Below are positions 33,326 through 42,179 of a stretch of DNA of 64,000 bases, in pieces (within the stretch, counting starts at the first letter, position 1; each line of letters begins with the position of its first letter). The notes under the pieces were generated by a model that saw only the letters and a list, made by a program, of their open reading frames with translations, was not told the origin of the DNA and did not search any database. Location: NCBI GenBank assembly GCA_041398225.1, contig JAWKVD010000014.1, positions 1-64,000 of the forward strand, in the 5' to 3' direction. Source of the stretch: JAWKVD01 sp041398225. Its GTDB lineage: Bacteria; Pseudomonadota; Alphaproteobacteria; Caulobacterales; Hyphomonadaceae. Made by a program: the position numbers and the translations under genes.

Positions 33326-35566
33326 TCAGTATGAGAACCGCAGCGTTCCCACAATGGACCGTCCCGGCGCGATGGTCGCCATGTGAGTCGTGTAGACCCG
33401 ATCATAGTAACGCTCGTCGGTGAGGTTCTGAATGTTGAGCTGCAGGGCGATCCGGTCGCTGAAGTCATACGACGCCATGGCGTCATAGCGCCAATAGCTG
33501 TCGACGCTCTTGGTGTTCGCCGTGTCCCCGTAGCGCTCGGACATGTAAGTCGCGCCGCCGCCCAACGTGAACTTCGGCGTCACCTGATATGTCGTCCAGG
33601 TGCTGAAGCTGTGCTCAGGCGTATTCGGCATCCGGTTGCCCTCAATCGCCGCGTTCACCGGACCCGCTTCCAGAATCTCGGAGTCGAGATAGCTGTAGCC
33701 GGCGGTAATCTGCCAGGCGTTGGTGAGCGAACCCACCGCGGTCAGCTCCAGACCCTGAACACGCTCCTTGCCGATCGCCTCCTGTGCGCCGCCCCGCCCT
33801 GGTTCAACCGCGACGTGGGAATCCAGCGTATCCGTACGGAAGATCGATGCATCGAGCGCCAGCTTGCGCTTGAACAGCTCCCATTTCGCGCCGAGTTCAT
33901 AGTTTTTGCTATGCTCCGGTTTGAGGTCTTCGTTCGTGGTCGAGATGTTCTCGCCGCCATCGCCCACCGTAACGCCCGACGGACTCGCCGACGTCGCATA
34001 GGACGCATAGAGGCTGGAGTTTTCGGTCGGCTTGTAGACCAACCCCGCCTGATAGGTGACGAAGTCCGCGTCGTTGGACAGACCGGTTGAAGTGTCCGTG
34101 CTGAAATCGTCCCACCGCACGCCGAGATTGAGCAGCCACTTCTCCGACAATGTGATGGTGTCGAGCGCGTAGAGGCCGACCGTCTCCGCCTTTGTGGTCG
34201 TCGGCGCATTGAGCGAGATCGCCCCCGACCAAGGGTCGTTGGGGTTTGGGTTGTAGAGGTCGGTGCAGTTGTATCCGCTCGCCGCTCCGGCGCCGAACAG
34301 ATCGCACCCGCCTCGCGGAATGCTCACATCGCCCGGAGCGAGGATCTCGACCGCGTAGGTCGCGCGAACCGTTTCCTCCTCGGTGTATTCCGCGCCCGTC
34401 GCCACTGAGTGCTTCACGCCGCCTGTCGAGAACTTGGCGATCAGGTCCGTCTGGCTCGAGAAGGTTTCGTTCTGCGAGTTGTTGCTCTTCGTGTTGCGCA
34501 GGACGAGCCCGTTGACGACGTTGCCCTGGCTATCGTCGGGGTTGGTCGCGATATAGGCGTTGCTCGTCTCCGAGTAGCGCGTGAGATTGCGGAGCGTGAG
34601 ATTCTCGTTGAGATCATGATTGATCTCGAACTGCCCGACATCCTGCTGGGTATCGTGGAAGTCTCTCGCAAGAAGGCCATAAAAATTGTCGGGGTCGATG
34701 CCCTCCACCGGCTGGCCGGTGGTCGTGTCCAGCGGGTGGCCATAGTCGATGATGCCCTCGCCCTCAAAATGCGTATAGGTGAGGTCCACCCGCGTCCGAC
34801 CATTGATCCCGAAGGCGATTGTGGGCGTAACGCCCCAACGCTTGTCGAAGACGGCGTCGCGACCCGGAATGCCCGAATCCTGGTACATCAACGCCACACG
34901 AGCGGCGACGGTGTCTGAAAGAGAGCGATTGATGTTCGCGGTCGCGCGCTTCTGGTCGGCGTTGCCGGCCTGCAGCGTCAACCCGAACGTGTTTTCCGGC
35001 TTCGCGGTGATCGTCACCAGGTTGAGCGAACCTCCAGCGGCGCCCCGCCCAGCCAGCGGACCGTTCGCCCCTTTGGACACTTCGACCTGTTCGAGATTGA
35101 AGACATCGCGCGATTGCGCGCTGGAATCGCGAACACCGTCGACCAGGATGCCGGACGTGGACTCCGATCCCCGGATGAAGGGACGGTCTGCAAAGGGCTG
35201 GCCGCCCTCGCCCATGGCCATGGTGATGCCCGGCACCGTGCGCAGGGCTTCAACCAAAGTCGTGGCGTTGGTGTCCTTCAGAACCTGCTCGGTGACGATG
35301 GTCACGGACCGCGGCGTATTGAGCAGAGAGGCGGTCGCCTTCGGACTCGCCTGTTCCGATTTGTAGGATTCCGCCAGCGCGGTGACGACCACCGTGTTGT
35401 CGTCATCCTGCTTCTTCTTCTCTTCAGTCTGCTTCTGGTCGTCGGACGGCGCTTCCTGCGCATGCGCCGCCAAGCCCGCCACCGAAAACGCCACTCCGAG
35501 CGCTGTGCTGCGCATCAGGTGCGTGAAATCTCGTCCGCCAGCGGCGGCGATGCCGGTGTTCTGCAT
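33326..35566 (-). CDS. TonB-dependent catecholate siderophore receptor (Fiu/PiuA-like)
   Basis: 746 aa from ATG 35566, which has GGAGAGGG upstream. The signal ends AAHAQE and is followed by an unusual charged linker, EEKKKQDDDN, before the TonB-box region TVVVTAL. The plug has SVTIVTEQVL, PFIRGSESTSGILVDGVRD and QVEVSKGANGPLAGRGAAGG, and the barrel ends GRSIVGTLRFSY. These blocks are typical of Fiu/CirA-type receptors for monomeric catechols. The downstream PiuC-like gene and the Fur-like palindromes upstream support ferric-siderophore uptake under iron limitation. Confidence 0.92.
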   Translation of the reverse strand: MQNTGIAAAGGRDFTHLMRSTALGVAFSVAGLAAHAQEAPSDDQKQTEEKKKQDDDNTVVVTALAESYKSEQASPKATASLLNTPRSVTIVTEQVLKDTNATTLVEALRTVPGITMAMGEGGQPFADRPFIRGSESTSGILVDGVRDSSAQSRDVFNLEQVEVSKGANGPLAGRGAAGGSLNLVTITAKPENTFGLTLQAGNADQKRATANINRSLSDTVAARVALMYQDSGIPGRDAVFDKRWGVTPTIAFGINGRTRVDLTYTHFEGEGIIDYGHPLDTTTGQPVEGIDPDNFYGLLARDFHDTQQDVGQFEINHDLNENLTLRNLTRYSETSNAYIATNPDDSQGNVVNGLVLRNTKSNNSQNETFSSQTDLIAKFSTGGVKHSVATGAEYTEEETVRATYAVEILAPGDVSIPRGGCDLFGAGAASGYNCTDLYNPNPNDPWSGAISLNAPTTTKAETVGLYALDTITLSEKWLLNLGVRWDDFSTDTSTGLSNDADFVTYQAGLVYKPTENSSLYASYATSASPSGVTVGDGGENISTTNEDLKPEHSKNYELGAKWELFKRKLALDASIFRTDTLDSHVAVEPGRGGAQEAIGKERVQGLELTAVGSLTNAWQITAGYSYLDSEILEAGPVNAAIEGNRMPNTPEHSFSTWTTYQVTPKFTLGGGATYMSERYGDTANTKSVDSYWRYDAMASYDFSDRIALQLNIQNLTDERYYDRVYTTHMATIAPGRSIVGTLRFSY

Positions 35567-35590
35567 ATCTATCCCTCTCCGAAATTGTGA

Positions 35591-35652
35591 TTGCGAATTA
35601 CTCGCAAGAGCGGACGAGGGCAATACATTTTGCGAAAGATAATCAGTCGCAA
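35591..35652 (-). promoter_or_regulatory. Fur-like palindromes upstream of siderophore receptor
   Basis: TTGCGA (35591-35596) and TCGCAA (35602-35607) form a perfect palindrome with a 5-base centre (ATTAC), close to the GCGAATnATTCGC form of Fur boxes. A second pair, TTGCGA (35630-35635) and TCGCAA (35647-35652), encloses GATAATCAG, which also resembles a Fur core. Both lie within 90 bases upstream of the receptor start, where they would overlap the promoter. No other Fur-like site was noted in the window. Confidence 0.65.
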
Positions 35653-35748
35653 TTGTCGCGGGCAGAAATCTCTGACGCCGCACCTAGTTCTGTTTTTATT
35701 CTAGTTTTAGAGACCCGCGATCAGAGTGGCGATGACGACGCTCCCCTG

Positions 35749-37092
35749 TCAGCCCCACTGCGCAGGGGACGAACCGAGCTCACAGGCCGGGCTGTCCCAA
35801 CCGAATATCGCGCCGTTCACCCTGAGCGGGGACGCCAACCGCCGCGCGGCGCCCCACGGGGTGCGCTCGATGGCGGGATCGAGATCCCCACCTTCCACCC
35901 CGTCGATTGCATCATCCTGGATGTCCTGTTCGCTGGAGGCCAGCAACTCTGCGGTTCGCGCCAAGGAAAGGCGCGCGTCTCGTATTCGCCGGTCCCGGAT
36001 ACGGGTTTCCAGCGCGCGGATGATCGCCGCGGCCATAATGTACCCCGTTGCATGATCGAGCGCCTGCACAGGAAGCGGCGTCGGCGTATCCTTCCCCGCC
36101 CAGGCCATGCCGGACGCTGCGATACCGCTGCTCATCTGCACCAGACTGTCGAACCCGCGCCGACGTGACCAAGGCCCCGTCCACCCATACGCGCACAACG
36201 AGGCTTCCAATACATTCGGCGCCGCAGACCGACGCCACGCTTCGTCCAACCCCAATCCATCCAGGGCGCCTGGTCGATAGCCATGAACGAAAACATCCGC
36301 CTCGGCCAACAGAGCCGCAAACCGGTCTCGACCATCAGCCTTCCGTAGATCCAGGCGAGCGCAACGCTTGCCCGGCGTGACATCCGGAACGACGCTCGGT
36401 TCGTCCCAGTCAGGCGGATCGATCCGCAGAACCTCCGCACCGAACCCGGCGAGCGTACGCGTTGCAACCGGTCCGGCCAGAACACGTGTCAGGTCCACCA
36501 CGCGAAGACCCGCCAACGGCCGGGCCAAAGTCGGGCGCCAGGCGCCCGCACGCACATGCCGTGGCGCGCTCCAATCCACCATCGGCTCGCCCGATACCGC
36601 TCGCCCTTGCGGATGCGCCAGCCATTCTTCTCGCGAGTGCATCGCCGCCGCAGCCCCGCCAGCCGAAACGACGACATCCTCGACCTCGCTCTTCGGCATG
36701 CGAAGAACAATGTCCGCGACAGCCGCGCGGTCCGCCTCGACGTTCAGCGCCGAACACGCCGCCTGACGGTGGCGCATGGCGTTGGTGTGCAGCCGGACCC
36801 ACCCATCGGTCGATCGATAATCTCCAGCGATGGCGTCCCAGACGGGAGGAAGCTTCCAGCCGTCCGGGTACAAGGACCACCGAAACCAAAGCGAGGCGAG
36901 CCGTTGGTCCACCGTCACATCCGGACGAGCGGGCGCCAAACCGAGCGCTTCAATCAGATCGGCAAGCGCACAGCCCACCGCCCCCATCGACGAAACCGCC
37001 AGGTCGCTCACGCAATAGCGCGAGGCGAACCTCCCATGTCCCGTGACGCCGAAAAACGGATCAAGTTCAAGCGCAGCGAACAGATCCTTCAT
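35749..37092 (-). CDS. CaiB/BaiF-type (class III) CoA-transferase
   Basis: 447 aa from ATG 37092 (GGAGG five bases upstream); the 32-codon extension is rejected. The best-conserved region begins PLAGLRVVDLTRVLAGPVATRTLAGFGAEVLRID, the standard start of a class III CoA-transferase, preceded by an unusual 200-residue N-terminal part of the same superfamily type. Further blocks are LDLRKADGRDRFAALLAEADVFVHGYRPGAL and GRRRGFDSLVQMSSGIA-like sequence. It transfers CoA between acids; substrate unknown. Third gene of an SDR - acyl-CoA dehydrogenase - CoA-transferase operon. The catalytic Asp of the classical fold was not assigned with certainty. Confidence 0.85.
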   Translation of the reverse strand: MKDLFAALELDPFFGVTGHGRFASRYCVSDLAVSSMGAVGCALADLIEALGLAPARPDVTVDQRLASLWFRWSLYPDGWKLPPVWDAIAGDYRSTDGWVRLHTNAMRHRQAACSALNVEADRAAVADIVLRMPKSEVEDVVVSAGGAAAAMHSREEWLAHPQGRAVSGEPMVDWSAPRHVRAGAWRPTLARPLAGLRVVDLTRVLAGPVATRTLAGFGAEVLRIDPPDWDEPSVVPDVTPGKRCARLDLRKADGRDRFAALLAEADVFVHGYRPGALDGLGLDEAWRRSAAPNVLEASLCAYGWTGPWSRRRGFDSLVQMSSGIAASGMAWAGKDTPTPLPVQALDHATGYIMAAAIIRALETRIRDRRIRDARLSLARTAELLASSEQDIQDDAIDGVEGGDLDPAIERTPWGAARRLASPLRVNGAIFGWDSPACELGSSPAQWG

Positions 37093-37209
37093 GCGCGCCT
37101 CCAGGATCAGACAGGATACACCAGCCGAACTCGACATCAGGTCGACATTCGATCCGCTTATCATCCTGCCGTCGACGACCCGCCGCAAGCGGCGTGGATC
37201 GACGCCGGC

Positions 37210-38373
37210 CTATAAGGTCCGGGCGATCAGGATCTTCATGATCTCGTTGGTGCCGCCATAGATGCGCTGGATACGGCTATCGCGATAAAGACGCGATATC
37301 GGAAACTCATCCATGAACCCGTAGCCGCCAAAGAGTTGAAGGCAACGATCGATGATCTTGCCTTCCATGTCCGTCACCCAGTACTTGGCCATCGACGCGG
37401 TGGCGGCGTCCAGCTTGCTCTCGAGATGCTGGCCGATGCAGTAATCGACGAACGTCCGCGCAACTGTCGCCTCGGTTTTGCACTCAGCCAGAACGAACTG
37501 CGTGTTCTGGAAATCGAGGATCCTTCGACCAAAGGCCTGACGGTCCTTCACATAGTTGATGGTTTCAACCAGCGCGCGCTCAATGTTGGCCATGCCCTGC
37601 ACGGCGATGTTGAGCCTTTCCTGCGGAAGCTGCTGCATCAGTTGATAGAAGCCCTGCCCCTCCTCAACCCCGAGCAGGTTTGAGGTCGGCACTTTCACTT
37701 CATTGAAGAACAGCTCGGAGGTATCCTGGGCGGGTTGTCCGAGCTTGTTGAGATTGCGTCCGCGCTCGAACCCCTCGGCCCCCTCGGTTTCGACAAAGAC
37801 CAGCGACACGCCCTTGGCGCCTTGACCCTTGTCCGTCTTGACCACCACGCAGATCAGGTTGGCGACCTGACCGTTGGTGATGAAAGTCTTCGATCCGTTG
37901 ATGACGTATTGGTTTCCCGACTTCTCCGCCGTGGTCTTCACCGCCTGCAGGTCCGACCCGGCGCCGGGTTCGGTCATCGCGATCGCGCAAACATAGGTTC
38001 CGTCGCAAATTCCGGGCAGCCAGCGTTGCTTCTGCTCTTCCGTGCCGTAGTGAAGAATGTACGGAGCGACGATCGCATTGTGCAGCGAGATTCCGAATCC
38101 ATCGACGCCTTTGAGGCCAAGCTGCTCCATCAGGACAACCTCATGGCGATAGTCGCCGCCGGCGCCGCCATACTGCTCCGGCATCGACAGGCCCATCAGC
38201 CCGTTGGCCGCCGCCTCGTTCCACATCTCGCGTTCGACAACGTGGTTCTGACGCCATTTCTCAACCCGTTCGGGCGGCGCATGCTGGTCGAAGAACTTCG
38301 CCGTCATGTCCTCGAACATGCGGATATCCTCGTCCTGCATGAAGGGCGGACGTTCGACATTGAGAACAGACAT
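37210..38373 (-). CDS. Acyl-CoA dehydrogenase (long-chain type)
   Basis: 387 aa. CAIAMTEPGAGSDLQAVKTTA is the substrate/FAD loop, GNQYVINGSKTFITNGQ the central sheet, and DRQAFGRRILDFQNTQFVLAE and QLFGGYGFMDEFPISRLYRD the C-terminal helices. The end reads RIYGGTNEIMKILIARTL: Gly stands where medium-chain enzymes have the catalytic Glu, while LPQERLNIA supplies Glu at the LCAD position, so activity is expected. ATG 38373 is favoured (GGGAA six bases upstream) over ATG 38379. It follows the SDR gene by 120 bases and precedes the CoA-transferase. Confidence 0.93.
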   Translation of the reverse strand: MSVLNVERPPFMQDEDIRMFEDMTAKFFDQHAPPERVEKWRQNHVVEREMWNEAAANGLMGLSMPEQYGGAGGDYRHEVVLMEQLGLKGVDGFGISLHNAIVAPYILHYGTEEQKQRWLPGICDGTYVCAIAMTEPGAGSDLQAVKTTAEKSGNQYVINGSKTFITNGQVANLICVVVKTDKGQGAKGVSLVFVETEGAEGFERGRNLNKLGQPAQDTSELFFNEVKVPTSNLLGVEEGQGFYQLMQQLPQERLNIAVQGMANIERALVETINYVKDRQAFGRRILDFQNTQFVLAECKTEATVARTFVDYCIGQHLESKLDAATASMAKYWVTDMEGKIIDRCLQLFGGYGFMDEFPISRLYRDSRIQRIYGGTNEIMKILIARTL

Positions 38374-38493
38374 ACGCATTTCCCGTTCAAGATTGGCGGA
38401 ACGCCCGCCTTCGATTGCGATCACTGCACTTCAAGCAGGCAGCCCGTCTTCGCGCAAGCGCTTCAATCGTCGAGCGCTTGGCGAGGTTTCCGG

Positions 38494-39210
38494 TCAGCAC
38501 CAGGCTCCGGAAATCGAAATCACCTGCCCGGACAGAAATCCGCAATCCCCGACCGCCAGAAACTCGGCCAGGGCCGCGACTTCTTCGGCGTCGCCCAAAC
38601 GCCCCATGGGCACGCGAGCCAGCAGTTTCGGCCCCTTGACCGGATCGTCGAGCAACGCCTTCGGATAGTAGGTTTCGGTCTGGATGAAATTGGCTGCGAT
38701 GGCGTTGACCGAAACGCCATGGGGGGCCGCCTCGAGCGCCAACGAGCGCACGGCTGCGTTTACCGCGCCTCGCGCAGCGGCGTACGCGGAAAATCCAGGA
38801 ATGCCGCCGATCGGCCCGGACGACGATCCGAATACGATGCGACCGGCCTTGTTCGGCTTCATCACTTCGAGCGCCGCCCCGCCAAACGCCAGAGACACCG
38901 CGGCGATGTTGGCGAAGTAAGGGGTCAATGCTTCTTCGGTCAGGTCTTCCGCGTTCAAACGGGGGGCCGGCATCGCGGATGAGATCACCGCCCCATCGAG
39001 TCGTCCGCCGCCTTCCCGCGCCTTGTCGGCCGCCCGTCGAACGAGCGAGCGGGGCGTATCCGCCGCCAACAGCTCGACGCCATTCTCTTCGCCGTCCGCG
39101 GATATGGATGGGTCGGTCGCCAGAACCCGCACGCCGTTTCGAACAAGCCTCGCCGCGATGACCGGATTTGCAAACCCTCTGAAGTCAGTCACCAGAACGG
39201 TCTTGGTCAT
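38494..39210 (-). CDS. SDR protein with halohydrin-dehalogenase-like S-Y-R triad
   Basis: 238 aa, short-chain dehydrogenase/reductase fold. The usual glycine-rich TGxxxGxG NAD motif is missing; the first strand reads VLVTDFRGFANPVIAARL, with T8 and F13 spaced as in halohydrin dehalogenases (T-x4-F). The catalytic site is S130-x12-Y143-x3-R147 (SGPIGGIPGFSAYAAARG), with Arg replacing the Lys of true SDR dehydrogenases. NFIQTETYYP resembles the halide-pocket loop of HheC, and the C-terminus GFLSGQVISISGAWC is SDR-like. This supports dehalogenase or epoxide chemistry, or a non-catalytic protein; an ordinary 3-hydroxyacyl-CoA role is less likely. First gene of the acyl-CoA operon. Confidence 0.82.
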   Translation of the reverse strand: MTKTVLVTDFRGFANPVIAARLVRNGVRVLATDPSISADGEENGVELLAADTPRSLVRRAADKAREGGGRLDGAVISSAMPAPRLNAEDLTEEALTPYFANIAAVSLAFGGAALEVMKPNKAGRIVFGSSSGPIGGIPGFSAYAAARGAVNAAVRSLALEAAPHGVSVNAIAANFIQTETYYPKALLDDPVKGPKLLARVPMGRLGDAEEVAALAEFLAVGDCGFLSGQVISISGAWC

Positions 39211-39289
39211 GGCTCGCAGCTCCCTCTTCTGGAGGACGAACGTACCCCGGATAGACGCCCGGACAAGAGCGCCTGGTTGCGCATCACCC

Positions 39290-39319
39290 CAAAAGAAAAG
39301 GGCGACTTGCGTCGCCCTT
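39290..39319 (-). terminator. Intrinsic terminator of the DegP-like gene
   Basis: On the minus strand AAGGGCGAC and GTCGCCCTT form a 9-bp stem with a 4-base loop, followed by TTCTTTTGG. It lies 27 bases after the protease stop and separates it from the SDR operon. Confidence 0.85.
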
Positions 39320-39345
39320 CCCGCTGCTCTTGTTGTTCGGCGTCG

Positions 39346-40836
39346 TCACCCTTCCGAGAAGGGTACGCCCACGAACATCGTATTGCCGTCGCCACGCTGA
39401 ACCTGCAGCAGAACCGCTTCGCGCTTCTGCCGGGCCGCGTCGTCGACCGCCTTTTTCACCGCTTCCGCTGAACTGACAGGCGTCTGATTGACCATCAGAA
39501 CCTTGTCGCCAGGACGCAGGCCTTCATCGAACGCCGGAGAATTCACGCGAACATCCGACACCACCGCGCCGTCGTCGTTGGAGAGATCAAGCCCCAGCCC
39601 CGAAAGCGTAACCGTCGCGTCGTCCGAACCGGACCCGCGCGAGGCCGAAGCCAACTGCTTGGGAGCCGCATCCGGGTCCTGCAGCTCCTTGATCTTCACC
39701 TTGATGGTCTTCTCTCTGCCCTGACGCAGGACTTTGACGTCCTGGGTCGAACCCGGCTTGGATTCCGCCACCGCGATGGTCAGATCGGTCAGAGTATCGA
39801 CCTTCGTGGCGCCGAACGAAAGGATGATGTCGCCTTCCTTGATGCCCGCAGCAGCGGCGGGGCCGCCGTCGTCGATCTTGAAGACCATGGCGCCGTGCGT
39901 ATCGACGCCCAGGCTCTTGGCGATCTCAGGCGTCACCGGCTGGATGCCGACGCCCAGCCACCCACGCTCGACCGTCCCGGTTTTGATGATCTGCCCAACG
40001 ATCGACTGCGCCAGCTTCGATGGGATCGAAAACCCGATGCCGATGTTTCCGCCGCTGGGCGACAGGATCTGCGAGTTCACGCCGATGACCTGGCCCTTCT
40101 CATTGAACAGCGGACCGCCCGAATTGCCGCGATTGATCGGGGCGTCGACCTGAATGAAGTCGTCATAGCTGCCGCCCGTCGTCCGCCCGCGCGCCGACAC
40201 GATGCCAGCCGTCACGGTGTTGCCCAGCCCGAAGGGCGAGCCCATTGCGAATACATTGTCGCCGGGACGCGCATTGTCGCTGTCGCCCCACGCCAGCGGC
40301 GCCGGCAGGTTTTTCGAATTGATCTTGATGACGGCGAGATCGGTCTTGGGATCGGTTCCGATGACCTCGGCCGTCTCCTCACGACCGTCGGCGAACTGAA
40401 CGGTCACGCTCTTGGCGTTCTCAACCACATGGTTGTTGGTGACGATATGACCATCGCGGTCGACGATGAACCCGGAACCGGACCCGAAACTGTCAGGCAG
40501 CTCCTGGTTTCCGTCCGGCAGGCTGCGGCGGAAGAACTCGCCGAACGGCGAACCCCGGAACGCGTCGGGGACGCCGGCCGAACCGCGGTTTGGCGACCGG
40601 ACGACAATCTGAACCACCGACGGGGAAACCTGCTCGACAAGGTCGGCCAGATTGGGCGCCGTACCCCACCGCCCCGCTTGTCCCGCGACTGAGGCGGCGA
40701 CCTGTCCGGCGGTAATCGCCGCGGTAGACGACATTGCCTCGGTTCCGGCTTGCGACGGACTTGTCAAAACAAGGGCGGCCAGCCCCGCGCCAGCCAGAAG
40801 CCCGGCGGAACCGCCAAAGAGTGCACCACGTGCCAT
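39346..40836 (-). CDS. Do/DegP-family periplasmic serine protease with two PDZ domains
   Basis: 496 aa from ATG 40836 (GGAG nine bases upstream); ATG 40845 is too close to the RBS. The signal/anchor is GLLAGAGLAALVLTSPSQA. The trypsin-like domain has the triad H136 (TNNHVVENA), D166 (TDLAVIKI) and S239 (RGNSGGPLF). Two PDZ domains follow, starting at GWLGVGIQPV and at the segment with GLGLDLSNDDG. The family degrades or refolds misfolded envelope proteins. It is divergent from the thymidine kinase gene, and an intrinsic terminator follows it. Confidence 0.93.
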   Translation of the reverse strand: MARGALFGGSAGLLAGAGLAALVLTSPSQAGTEAMSSTAAITAGQVAASVAGQAGRWGTAPNLADLVEQVSPSVVQIVVRSPNRGSAGVPDAFRGSPFGEFFRRSLPDGNQELPDSFGSGSGFIVDRDGHIVTNNHVVENAKSVTVQFADGREETAEVIGTDPKTDLAVIKINSKNLPAPLAWGDSDNARPGDNVFAMGSPFGLGNTVTAGIVSARGRTTGGSYDDFIQVDAPINRGNSGGPLFNEKGQVIGVNSQILSPSGGNIGIGFSIPSKLAQSIVGQIIKTGTVERGWLGVGIQPVTPEIAKSLGVDTHGAMVFKIDDGGPAAAAGIKEGDIILSFGATKVDTLTDLTIAVAESKPGSTQDVKVLRQGREKTIKVKIKELQDPDAAPKQLASASRGSGSDDATVTLSGLGLDLSNDDGAVVSDVRVNSPAFDEGLRPGDKVLMVNQTPVSSAEAVKKAVDDAARQKREAVLLQVQRGDGNTMFVGVPFSEG

Positions 40837-41118
40837 ACTGTTCATCTCCAATATTCCTGAATTCGAGGCGAAGCAGATCCGCCGCGAGGCCGTCGTCCAT
40901 CGGGCGGCCGGGGGCGGAACATCGATCGAACGGGTCTCAGTTGCTCCCCGATTATGGACGCAATGCGGCGAGCTTGGTGCAGCTCTGCCCCAGACGACGG
41001 CCGCAATGCCGCACTCACGGGTATTTGTTCCCAGAAACCTTCGCCTCTGGCGCTGGAGCCGCCCCATCGCGACGGCCAGTATGACGGTCGTGGAACACGC
41101 GAGACGCCGGAGCGGAAC

Positions 41119-41832
41119 TTGGCCAAACTCTACTTCAGCTACGCCGCCATGAACGCGGGCAAATCCACCATCCTCCTGCAGGCCTCGTACAACTATCAGG
41201 AGCGTGGGATGCGGACGCTCGCCTATACGTCGATGCATCACGCCAAACACGACGATGGCGAGATCGTTTCGCGTCTCGGGGTACGTACGCGCGCCCGCAC
41301 CTTCGCACCCGGAGACAAGCTCTACGCCGGCATCGCGCGCGCGCATCGTCGTCTGCCCGTCCATTGCGTGTTCGTCGATGAAGCCCAGTTCCTCACCAGG
41401 GACCAGGTTTGGGAACTCGCCCGCGTGGCGGACGAATTGAACATCCCCGTACTCTGCTACGGATTGCGCACCGACTTCCGCGGCGAATTGTTTGAGGGAT
41501 CGGCCGCCCTGCTCGCTATCGCCGACAGCCTCAGGGAGATCCGCACCATCTGTCATTGCGGCTCAAAGGCCACCATGGTGGTGCGCACGGACAGTACGGG
41601 CAAGGCGGAACGTAACGGAGAGCAGGTCGGCGTCGAACGCGGTCAGTATGTTTCGCTTTGCAGGAAGCACTGGCTCGAAGCGATGGGCCGCACCCGCAAG
41701 ACACGGCCCCCTGCCGGAAGCGCGCTGCATCGAATTCCAGCTAAGCGTTCGACAAAAACAGGCAGCAACGGCGAAGGAAAACGTCGACGCAAAAACGGCG
41801 GAAACGGCTCAGCGCGCCGTCAGGGCGCGTAG
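41119..41832 (+). CDS. tdk: Thymidine kinase (type II)
   Basis: 237 aa, TTG start with GGAG six bases upstream; the ATG at 40954 lies far upstream without homology. The P-loop AAMNAGKST is at residues 9-17, and VFVDEAQFLT carries the catalytic Asp-Glu. The lasso/zinc region is partly retained: ICHCGSKATMV has two Cys, and LCRKHW supplies Cys and His instead of the second CxxC. The C-terminus has a long basic tail (RKTRPPAG, KRRRKNGGNGSARRQGA) beyond the usual end. It phosphorylates thymidine in nucleotide salvage. Ends 13 bases inside the convergent NTF2-like gene. Confidence 0.92.
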   Translation: MAKLYFSYAAMNAGKSTILLQASYNYQERGMRTLAYTSMHHAKHDDGEIVSRLGVRTRARTFAPGDKLYAGIARAHRRLPVHCVFVDEAQFLTRDQVWELARVADELNIPVLCYGLRTDFRGELFEGSAALLAIADSLREIRTICHCGSKATMVVRTDSTGKAERNGEQVGVERGQYVSLCRKHWLEAMGRTRKTRPPAGSALHRIPAKRSTKTGSNGEGKRRRKNGGNGSARRQGA

Positions 41833-42179
41833 GCCGCGATGCTTCTTGCGACCTTGCCGTCGTCGCGAAAGACAAACGTTTCAGACACCGCCTGTCCTCG
41901 CTGATTGGTATACTGCACCGTCAGAGCGTCTGAACCGACATAGAGTTGGCTGATCTCGAAATACAGATCGCGCGCATGCGCCAACGCAGCGGACCAATAG
42001 GAACGCAACGCCGATTTGCCGAACACGAAGTCGACGTCCTCCCCCGTAACCATCCGGACGCGTGGCGAGTGAAACACGATGTCCTCCGCATAGTGCGAAA
42101 GGATGGCCTCAAGGTCGTGATCGTTCCACGCCTGCACCCATTCGCGAGCGAAGGTTTGGGCGAATTCACCGTCAATCAT
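41820..42179 (-). CDS. NTF2-like (SnoaL/DUF4440-type) protein
   Basis: 119 aa. The NTF2-like cone fold is recognised from FAREWVQAWNDHDLEAILSHYAEDIVFHSP followed by FGKSALRSYWSAALA and the final strands SETFVFRDDGKVARSIAAY. Small proteins of this type are often ketosteroid-isomerase-like enzymes or binding proteins; the role is not assigned here. ATG 42179 has GGAAG upstream and overlaps the end of the caspase-like gene by eight bases, so the two are translationally coupled. Its 3' end overlaps the convergent thymidine kinase gene. Confidence 0.82.
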   Translation of the reverse strand: MIDGEFAQTFAREWVQAWNDHDLEAILSHYAEDIVFHSPRVRMVTGEDVDFVFGKSALRSYWSAALAHARDLYFEISQLYVGSDALTVQYTNQRGQAVSETFVFRDDGKVARSIAAYAP

